In this document: one piece after another, positions 6,629 through 12,265 of the stretch
Numbering within the stretch: position 1 is the stretch's first letter
Layout of the letters: every line of letters starts with the position of its first letter
DNA from: Thermoplasmata archaeon
GTDB lineage: Archaea > Thermoplasmatota > Penumbrarchaeia > Penumbrarchaeales > Penumbrarchaeaceae
Reading direction: 5' to 3'
Length of the DNA stretch: 12,265 nt
NCBI GenBank assembly: GCA_023145185.1
Contig: JAGLEG010000186.1
Location: 1 to 12,265 of the forward strand
Program-made: the position numbers and the translations under genes
The notes under the pieces: model-generated
The model's input: the letters and a program-made list of their open reading frames with translations, nothing else
Told to the model about the DNA's origin: nothing
Database searches by the model: none

Positions 6629-6650
6629 GTCATTTCCCTCTTTTGTTTCA

Positions 6651-8456
6651 TCATTCGCCGAAGATAGACGCCAGTTCCGATCCCTCGATCTCGGTTACAT
6701 ACAGAAGCTGCCCTGAGTTCGCATCCACCGCTGCGGAGTAGGTGCTTCCCCCGGTCCATACCTCTCCCGCCTTGATCTCATATGCATTGTCAGATGTGGG
6801 CATGGAGAGTCCCGTCAGCTGCTGGATCAACATCATGCCGGGGTTATTATCCGAATTGATGCCCAGTACGGTGTACTTGAATTGAATACCCTTCTTGAGG
6901 TTGTTGTTCTTGAACGCCATCGACTTGATCTCATCGTCCACCCTGAATATCTTCTCGGCATGGGTGGTTGTAAGCAGTCTGGTTCCCATCTTCAGGTCCG
7001 ATTCGCTCATTGCACCACGCGTGAGCCCATGGCGGTCGTCACCCTCATCCTTGAATATGTAGATGGATTCAACCGTGTTTCCCTGTACGTCCGTCACGAT
7101 CGATCTGGCAACGTTTATCCTGTACGCCCACTCTGGCCGTTCGCCGTAGTCCCTGTAGTATTGGTAGAACTCGTCAGAGGTGGTCACATAGGCATATGAT
7201 ATGTTCCAGAACTGGGTGGTGTTCGTACCCAGTAGATCGATATCGGTCTCGTTGAAAACGGCCGAATCAACCAGGACCGTCCCCTTACGGTCATATTCAT
7301 CCAGGAAGTCCGACAGGCTCTCTGACCTTTCCTCGGCAAAGCTCATTGCCTGACCGAGGGTGAAGCCGGCAAATGAGGAATATTCCACTTCTGTACCATC
7401 GCTGGGGGCCCTCAACCAGGATTCATATTGGCCCGCGGGATGTTCCTCAAAGTACTCATTGTGACCTTTTGTTGACCCCCAGGGTATCGCCTCGGTGCCG
7501 ATGCCAAGGGAGGAGTCGCTCTTCAGCTCCCTGGTGGTCTCGAGAATGATATAGAATGCGCCCTCTTCGTCCTCAAAGGATGTGTTGGTCCTGGTGAACC
7601 CCTTCAGCGGAAAAGGTGAATCACCGCTGATATAGAATATCCTCTTGAACGACAGGAAATCCCAGAAGCTGGAGGTCACATTGATCTTCATCGTGTCCCT
7701 GCCGTTAAGCTCGTACGCCCCCTCCACCTTCCAGTCGTACTTCTGGAAATAGAAGTCACCACCCTCTCCGTCGCTGATAGCGTCCGGTTCGAAAGTGCCC
7801 GTCGAGTCCAATGTGAGGGTCTGGCCATCTGCATATATCGCATCGTCCAGTGACTCGGTGGGATCGGCCGAGGGGTCGCTGTAGGTCCTCAGATCCGCAA
7901 TGTATTTCACATCCAGGGTTTTCTGTCCCCACTGCCCTCCCAGGCCCTCGATCGCAATGGATCCTGCGTTGTGGGACATGATCTGATGTTCATCGAAGAG
8001 GTTGTTGAACTCACTCCTGGCGATATCCAGGTTGCCGGGTATGGTAATGGTATCCTTTTCCGAGCCTGACATCGTGAGATCGAAATGGGCCCTGGTATCA
8101 TAGGCCATCTTAACGCTGTTGTGGGACACCTGAAATCCATCGGTAATATCGGTGATCTCGTCAACGTACTGAAGGAGCTCACCCTCACCCTTGAAAGTGT
8201 ATTTCTCCCACTCCCCCGAGGTCTTGTTCTCCCAGTACATCTCCGCAAAAAGGCCGTAATCGTAGGTTACCTGATCTCCAATTCGAATGTCGGGGACCAC
8301 CAGCTCAACGATATCCGATACGGGATTCTCATCCTTCGGACCATCCCCATTATCATCCGTTCCCGGCGACGTTATATTGGTGTTGTTCTGGTATAATCCG
8401 ATCCCCACGTTGGACATAAGTGCTAGGGCTATTACTATCATGGCAATACGTCTCAT
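6651..8456 (-). CDS. Secreted protein, longer member of a tandem paralogous pair
   Basis: 601 residues, function unknown. An N-terminal signal peptide (MRRIAMIVIALALMSNVGIG) is followed by an Asn-, Thr- and Asp-rich linker (about 22-47) that suits an exported, possibly glycosylated protein; several N-x-S/T sites occur (NITS, NKTS, NVTS, NETD, NTTQ). The body is beta-rich and has no C-terminal membrane anchor. Blocks shared with the downstream gene include GDQVTYDY (60-67), the DEEGAFYII region (296-304), GQAMSFAEERSESLSDFLDE (368-387), FNETD, FWNISYAYV (416-424) and the closing YSAAVDANSGQLLYVTEI (573-590), which recalls a PepSY-like strand pair. The ATG at 8456 is preceded by GAGGT with an 8-nt spacer. 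It is the first gene of the pair. Low sequence identity between the two suggests an old duplication. No function is claimed. Confidence 0.82.
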   Translation of the reverse strand: MRRIAMIVIALALMSNVGIGLYQNNTNITSPGTDDNGDGPKDENPVSDIVELVVPDIRIGDQVTYDYGLFAEMYWENKTSGEWEKYTFKGEGELLQYVDEITDITDGFQVSHNSVKMAYDTRAHFDLTMSGSEKDTITIPGNLDIARSEFNNLFDEHQIMSHNAGSIAIEGLGGQWGQKTLDVKYIADLRTYSDPSADPTESLDDAIYADGQTLTLDSTGTFEPDAISDGEGGDFYFQKYDWKVEGAYELNGRDTMKINVTSSFWDFLSFKRIFYISGDSPFPLKGFTRTNTSFEDEEGAFYIILETTRELKSDSSLGIGTEAIPWGSTKGHNEYFEEHPAGQYESWLRAPSDGTEVEYSSFAGFTLGQAMSFAEERSESLSDFLDEYDRKGTVLVDSAVFNETDIDLLGTNTTQFWNISYAYVTTSDEFYQYYRDYGERPEWAYRINVARSIVTDVQGNTVESIYIFKDEGDDRHGLTRGAMSESDLKMGTRLLTTTHAEKIFRVDDEIKSMAFKNNNLKKGIQFKYTVLGINSDNNPGMMLIQQLTGLSMPTSDNAYEIKAGEVWTGGSTYSAAVDANSGQLLYVTEIEGSELASIFGE

Positions 8457-8518
8457 GGTGATCTACCTCGATCTACGACTCCAATATACCTAGAAAGCAA
8501 CACTAGTTAGCATCCTGG

Positions 8519-8528
8519 ATATATATTT
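8519..8528 (-). promoter_or_regulatory. TATA box for the secreted paralogue operon
   Basis: On the minus strand AAAAAAATATATATCC spans this site. It lies about 65 bp ahead of the ATG at 8456, which would put the transcript start near 8499 and give a leader of about 43 nt carrying GAGGT. Confidence 0.5.
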
Positions 8529-8609
8529 TTTTGCCCGATTTATACAGAATTGTTTCCACACACTTATGGAAAGGGAAATATTTGGCCGCTACCCTGATAT
8601 ATCAATCGA

Positions 8610-8654
8610 AAAAGATATTATAGGGGTATTTTCTCCTTATCCACAGGAAAGGTG
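8610..8654 (+). promoter_or_regulatory. Promoter and ribosome binding site of thioredoxin reductase
   Basis: AAAAAGATATTATA (about 8609-8622) is a good TATA-type element. About 25 bp on is the inferred transcript start, then AGGAAAGGTG (8645-8654) ahead of the ATG at 8661. The spacing favours this ATG over the in-frame GTG at 8652, which would overlap the ribosome binding site. The 204-bp space (8457-8660) thus holds two divergent promoters. Confidence 0.55.
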
Positions 8655-8660
8655 TTTGAG

Positions 8661-9590
8661 ATGGCTGACAGGGAATTTGAACTTGCGATAGTTGGTGGAG
8701 GCCCTGCTGCGTTCGCGGCGGGTATATATGCGGGCAGGTCCGGCGTAAAGGCGGCCATCCTTGAGAAGATGATGCCAGGGGGACAGATGGCGCTTTCATA
8801 TCTCATCGAGAACTGGCCGGGGGAGAAGGAGATCTCCGGACAGGACCTGACGATGAAGATGAGGGAGCACGCGGAGCAGTACTCCCAGATCATAGAGTTC
8901 ACCGAGATCACATCCATAAAGAAGGATGGGGACCTGTTCGTTCTGGGATCTGTTGAAGGAGATATCAGGGCCAAGGCCGTAATACTGGCAACCGGTGCGG
9001 AGCATCGAAAACTGGGTGCCACGGGGGAGGAGGAGTTCATCGGGAAAGGCATCAGCTACTGCGCGACCTGCGACGGCTTCTTCTTCAAGGGGAAGAAGGT
9101 CCTCGTGGTTGGCGGCGGGAACACGGCCCTGGAATACGCGGTCTATCTCAATAACATAGAATGCGATGTGACGCTGGTCCACAGAAGGGACACCTTCCGT
9201 GCCGAGAAGAGGCTCCAGGACCAGGTGAAAGAGGCGGGGATCGATACCATCATGGGGTCGGTCGTGGAGGAGTTCACCGGAGGGGAGACGCTGAAGGCAG
9301 CAAGGCTGCGAAACGTCAAGACAGATGAGATCATTGATTTCGAGATTAGCGGATCATTCATCGCAGTGGGCGAGATCCCGAACAACGAGCTTGCAAAGGC
9401 GCTTGGCCTGGACCTTGATGAGAGCGGTTATGTGAAGATAGACCGGGAGGGGAGGACCTCCATGCCTCGAATATATGGAGCAGGGGACGTGACGGGGGGC
9501 CTCAAGCAGGTTGTCGTCGCGGCGGCCGAGGGAGCGGTGGCGGCGACCACAGCTTTCGAGGACCTCACAGATCCATACTGGACCAAATAA
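8661..9590 (+). CDS. trxB: Thioredoxin reductase
   Basis: 309 residues from the ATG at 8661, the usual length for low-molecular-weight thioredoxin reductase. The enzyme moves electrons from NAD(P)H through FAD and a redox disulfide to thioredoxin in the cytoplasm. Visible signatures: the FAD dinucleotide motif GGGPAAF (12-18), the redox-active CATC (134-137) in the family context SYCATCDGFFFKG, the pyridine nucleotide motif GGGNTAL (151-157) and the C-terminal FAD motif GAGDVTGG (273-280) before the K-Q-V helix. HRRDTFR (174-180) is the pattern that binds the 2'-phosphate of NADPH, so NADPH use is likely; the Thermoplasma acidophilum enzyme is known not to use NADPH. The N-terminal fold suits FAD binding, and no catalytic residue is missing. 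It stands alone: divergent from the secreted pair and convergent with the toroid gene, whose stop lies 7 nt away. No thioredoxin gene is present in the window. Confidence 0.97.
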   Translation: MADREFELAIVGGGPAAFAAGIYAGRSGVKAAILEKMMPGGQMALSYLIENWPGEKEISGQDLTMKMREHAEQYSQIIEFTEITSIKKDGDLFVLGSVEGDIRAKAVILATGAEHRKLGATGEEEFIGKGISYCATCDGFFFKGKKVLVVGGGNTALEYAVYLNNIECDVTLVHRRDTFRAEKRLQDQVKEAGIDTIMGSVVEEFTGGETLKAARLRNVKTDEIIDFEISGSFIAVGEIPNNELAKALGLDLDESGYVKIDREGRTSMPRIYGAGDVTGGLKQVVVAAAEGAVAATTAFEDLTDPYWTK

Positions 9591-9597
9591 GACAACA

Positions 9598-10815
9598 TCA
9601 TATGTGGGCCTGCACAGCCCTGTACACCATCACCTTGACCAGGACCACCACCGCGTGCTGGACGTAGTCGATCCTTATGTTCAGGTCATCGTACGAGGCG
9701 GGGAACCCTCCGACGGTCAGGGCGGGGTCCTCAAATCCGAAAACGTCCGTTTCGTTCAGCTGAAGGTACATCAGGAAGCCGGCAGATGAGTCCGCGCTTT
9801 TTCCGTAGCGTTCTATACTTGCGTTATCCTCCATTATCAATGCAAGCAGGTAGGAATCCACTACCCCCTCCGCCCTGCTGGCAGTATTCGCCCTGGGATC
9901 GTAGGAGAATGCCCCTACCACCGAGGGGTCCACCCCCTCCCAGGGCCCTATCTGACCTGCCATACACCTGTTGGCCATCCTGAAACAGAGGTCGACATAG
10001 GAGGAGTTCCCCAGGTGTTCGTGGGCATACACCATCGCCTCCGTGCCCCAGGGCGTGAATGCGGAATACCTCCCCCTGCTGTAATGGTCAACGTAGAAAT
10101 CCAATCCCCTTTCCAGTGAGGTCAGGTATCTCCCTTCCCCTGTGAGATCATGAACCTTGGCCAGGGCCAGGAGGGCCTCCCCGGGATAGTAATCATTGTG
10201 TCGGTCCTCCTCCCTGAAATAACACCGGAACGACCCGTTCTCGTACTGCATCTTTAAAATGAAGTCGGCAAGGCCGTGGATCTCATCCATCAGGTCGACC
10301 CCTGGGCATATCTTCTGTGTCTCAACCAGGGCGAGGAGGGCAAGGGCGGCTCCTCCCAGTTTGATCCTTCCCTCGGATCCAATATAGGCGAACCTCGACG
10401 GCCCCATTCCCTCGAAATGTAGATGCTTGTACAGCATGTAGTTGATCGAAGTGATGGTCCCGTTGAAGAACCTCTCCTCCCCGGTATACTTGAAGATCAG
10501 GGCGAGGGAATACGATGTCCCCGCGTGGCGGAGGACATTGTACCCTCCCATGCTCCTACCACTTGAAGCGTTGTACAGGTAGTCGAACTTCCCCTGGTCA
10601 TCAAGGTGGTTCAGAAGATAATCACCTGCAAGGGATACAGAATCCACGATAGATGAGTTCAGGTTCTCCAGCTCCGGGAGGTCGTACTCCCGGATGAACT
10701 CCATAGAGGGGGGTTCCTCCTCGTAGAGATCGATGACGATGGGCCCCATGGCCCCCAGTAACAGCAAGATCAGAAGGAATGTAGCGGCTGTTTTGTATCG
10801 GACCCCGTACCTCAT
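9598..10815 (-). CDS. Membrane-anchored alpha/alpha-toroid (six-hairpin-like) protein
   Basis: 405 residues. An uncleaved signal anchor or signal peptide at 9-29 (AATFLLILLLLGAMGPIVIDL) is followed by a helical repeat domain that probably lies outside the cell. Landmarks recur about every 50-60 residues, as in alpha/alpha toroids: GYNVLRHAGTSYSLAL (91-106), RIKLGGAALALLAL (150-163), YYPGEALLALAKVHDLTG (209-226), TASRAEGVVDSYLLAL (311-326) and RIDYVQHAVVVL (381-392). The set resembles an unnamed widespread bacterial and archaeal family related in fold to six-hairpin glycosidases, epimerases and terpenoid cyclases; the repeated small-residue and aromatic pairs are the kind that line a toroid cavity. 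Glycan binding or processing is inferred from the fold class. No catalytic acid pair can be assigned. The gene is GC-rich, convergent with thioredoxin reductase, and 52 bp downstream of an Ig-like surface protein gene on the same strand. Confidence 0.75.
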   Translation of the reverse strand: MRYGVRYKTAATFLLILLLLGAMGPIVIDLYEEEPPSMEFIREYDLPELENLNSSIVDSVSLAGDYLLNHLDDQGKFDYLYNASSGRSMGGYNVLRHAGTSYSLALIFKYTGEERFFNGTITSINYMLYKHLHFEGMGPSRFAYIGSEGRIKLGGAALALLALVETQKICPGVDLMDEIHGLADFILKMQYENGSFRCYFREEDRHNDYYPGEALLALAKVHDLTGEGRYLTSLERGLDFYVDHYSRGRYSAFTPWGTEAMVYAHEHLGNSSYVDLCFRMANRCMAGQIGPWEGVDPSVVGAFSYDPRANTASRAEGVVDSYLLALIMEDNASIERYGKSADSSAGFLMYLQLNETDVFGFEDPALTVGGFPASYDDLNIRIDYVQHAVVVLVKVMVYRAVQAHI

Positions 10816-10837
10816 CCGGAATGGATGAAGGTTTCAC

Positions 10838-10845
10838 ATATTTAA
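10838..10845 (-). promoter_or_regulatory. TATA box of the toroid gene, suggesting a leaderless transcript
   Basis: On the minus strand TTAAATAT is centred about 26 bp ahead of the ATG at 10815, so the predicted transcript start is at or next to the A of the ATG. No ribosome binding site is seen between the TATA box and the ATG, which fits leaderless translation, common in archaea. A 7-C tract (10854-10860) and the stop of the upstream gene fill the rest of the gap. Confidence 0.5.
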
Positions 10846-10867
10846 CTTCCCTGCCCCCCCAGCGTAA

Positions 10868-12265
10868 TTATTCCGTCTCCCTTCTCCTGATGAGAAGAAT
10901 AATGACCATTCCAAGGATCAGGATGACAGCGGACATGAAAATAACCATCAGCGGGCCGATCTCACCCAGACCGTCCTGACCCTTTGGTGATTCGTCGTAA
11001 TCTTCTATAAGATCATATCCGGACCCATGCCGGTTCGGGGTGATCGACCACATCAGGCCAATGGTGAGGTTGGCGGACCTGCCCAAACCATCTGCAAGTT
11101 TGATCTCGATCTGGCCTCCCGACGTACCATCGGAGACTATAACCAGGACCAGGTGATCCTCCTCCAGCTGGATCGAGACGAGGGAAGTTCCATCTGGTAT
11201 GCTCAGCAGATCGAAGGTTGTGATCGGCACCTCCCCCATCTCGTCGTTCAGGGATATCTTGATTGTGCTTTCATCCCCCTCCGAGGTATACCGCTGGGAC
11301 ATCGAAAATGAGGGCTCCACAGTGGAGGGGACTTCCACTGTCGGCCTCGATATCACCTGAAATGTATCCTCCATCAACCATGCAGGTCCGTTGCTGTCCA
11401 TGATACGTATCGTTAAAAGGAGAGATCCCTCGATCTCGGGAACCAGATAGTGGCAGGACCATATCCCCTCCACAACCTGTTCCACGGGAGTGAAGAAACC
11501 TCCCACATTGTGGTCCGTTGCCTCGAAATAATACAATGTCAGGTCCTCATCGGAGAGTACGAGAAGTGAGAGCATCGATCCGGGATAGGCCGTTCTGCTG
11601 AGAAGCTTCAATTTCGGAGGAGCCTCCCGGGGTGGTTCCTCAATGGGAGGATCGAGTATCGGCTCCTCCGCCTCCGGAACGATCAGCTCAACGGTTAATA
11701 CATCCACAAACAGCAGGTCATCTCCGTGAGATACCTTGACCAGAAGGCTCCTTGTTCCAGCCTCACCACAGGGCCAGTATCTGTATGCCCATACGTTATT
11801 GAAGACCAGCATCCCCCCTGCGATGGTCCCATCTCCCCGAACCTCCTCAACAGAGATGTTGTACACCTCCTCCTCGACCCCCTGGACCGAGACGAAGACA
11901 TATGTGCTGTTACCGGGTGTTAACCTGTCGTCAGGGGACAGCCAGGTGTTGAACTCCAGCCATTCCGGCAGGACCCTCTCAACGTCACCGTTCACCGTGA
12001 TGGTCGTGTTCGTCTCCCAGTGGATCAACATATCCCCGGAACGGATCATCGCGGTGATCTCCACCTCTCCGACAAGATCGGACGATGGGGTCCAATGGGC
12101 CATATACAACCCCGGCACCCACTCCTGCGTGGTGGAGAAGAGGTCCCCTTCACTGGTGGAGGACCATGTTACCTGGTAACCCTCCATGGGGTCGCTACCA
12201 TCTCTTGCCGACAGGATCAAAGTCGTACCCTCCCCCCTGTCAACTATTTTTAAGCCGGCATGGCC
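10868..12265 (-). CDS. Surface protein with Ig-like domains and a C-terminal membrane anchor; 5' partial
   Basis: The minus-strand frame is open to the right edge, so the start is missing; the TTG at 12220 is an internal leucine codon, because upstream codons read GLKIVDRGEGTTLILSARDG, a typical Ig-like strand pair. About four beta-rich modules follow: about 12000-12265, about 11690-11980, 11350-11600 and about 11040-11300. A Pro/Glu-rich linker (11613-11678) separates the second and third. An acidic spacer leads to one hydrophobic segment (10889-10960) and a short RRRETE tail, giving a type I surface protein. The modules have a loose invasin/Ig-like pattern (YQVTWSST, MAHWTPSSD), common in archaeal surface proteins; no catalytic motif is visible. 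It lies upstream of, and on the same strand as, the toroid gene. The two may act together at the cell surface, but the second has its own promoter. Confidence 0.75.
   Translation of the reverse strand, partial: GHAGLKIVDRGEGTTLILSARDGSDPMEGYQVTWSSTSEGDLFSTTQEWVPGLYMAHWTPSSDLVGEVEITAMIRSGDMLIHWETNTTITVNGDVERVLPEWLEFNTWLSPDDRLTPGNSTYVFVSVQGVEEEVYNISVEEVRGDGTIAGGMLVFNNVWAYRYWPCGEAGTRSLLVKVSHGDDLLFVDVLTVELIVPEAEEPILDPPIEEPPREAPPKLKLLSRTAYPGSMLSLLVLSDEDLTLYYFEATDHNVGGFFTPVEQVVEGIWSCHYLVPEIEGSLLLTIRIMDSNGPAWLMEDTFQVISRPTVEVPSTVEPSFSMSQRYTSEGDESTIKISLNDEMGEVPITTFDLLSIPDGTSLVSIQLEEDHLVLVIVSDGTSGGQIEIKLADGLGRSANLTIGLMWSITPNRHGSGYDLIEDYDESPKGQDGLGEIGPLMVIFMSAVILILGMVIILLIRRRETE

Noticed and set aside
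8652..8660. A GTG start for thioredoxin reductase three codons upstream.
   Set aside because: It overlaps the ribosome binding site AGGAAAGGTG; the ATG at 8661 has the better spacing.
8618..9052. A 144-codon minus-strand open frame over the start of thioredoxin reductase.
   Set aside because: It is antisense to an unmistakable trxB and covers its FAD-binding codons.
9591..9597. The 7-nt gap between convergent trxB and the toroid gene was examined for a shared terminator.
   Set aside because: There is no inverted repeat or T-run in the gap or right next to it.
10854..10860. A run of seven C between the toroid and Ig-like genes, which could suggest slippage-based phase variation.
   Set aside because: It is outside both coding regions and upstream of the inferred TATA box, so a length change would not shift a frame.
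11736..12179. A 147-codon + strand open frame opposite the Ig-like surface protein.
   Set aside because: It lies wholly antisense to a gene with clear domain structure, is Ser/Thr/Pro-rich in the manner of a shadow frame, and has no ribosome binding site.

Overview
The window reads as archaeal, most likely from a Thermoplasmatota-type euryarchaeon, though no ribosomal or other phylogenetic marker is present to prove it. The case rests on several things. Promoters look like TATA boxes about 25 bp ahead of the inferred transcript start, and one appears leaderless. Ribosome binding sites are GGAGG- or GAGGT-like. There is a zinc-ribbon membrane protein and a ribbon-helix-helix protein of the type common in archaea. 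Several exported proteins carry Ig- or cadherin-like domains with one C-terminal membrane anchor. No RNA gene, CRISPR array or recognisable transposase was found.

Layout. (1) Bases 1-2000, + strand: the 3' part of a surface glycoside hydrolase, the end of a GH97 catalytic region followed by about four cadherin-like repeats and a membrane anchor. (2) About 2001-5010: an AT-rich block with low gene density. It holds a zinc-ribbon membrane protein (2444-3367, -), a translationally coupled two-gene unit (4851-3654, -) made of a ribbon-helix-helix protein and an unknown partner, and long intergenic stretches. A 30-bp perfect inverted repeat lies ahead of the two-gene unit. Two diverged copies of an intergenic repeat, whose reading frame looks conserved, flank the zinc-ribbon gene. 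(3) 5015-8456, -: two tandem, distantly paralogous secreted proteins in a probable operon. (4) 8661-9590, +: thioredoxin reductase, divergent from the secreted pair and convergent with the next gene. (5) 9598-12265, -: a membrane-anchored alpha/alpha-toroid protein with a probably leaderless promoter, then the 3' part of an Ig-like surface protein that runs off the right edge.

How the genes fit together. Five of the eight coding genes make exported or surface-anchored proteins, so the region is mainly concerned with the cell envelope and extracellular polymers. The GH97 enzyme and the toroid protein are the likely carbohydrate-acting members. The secreted paralogues and the Ig-like protein have no assignable activity. 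Thioredoxin reductase is the one cytoplasmic housekeeping enzyme. The AT-rich block differs in base composition from the GC-rich right half and is the best candidate for transferred DNA and for something undescribed: an autoregulated-looking two-gene module and an unexplained degenerate repeat family.
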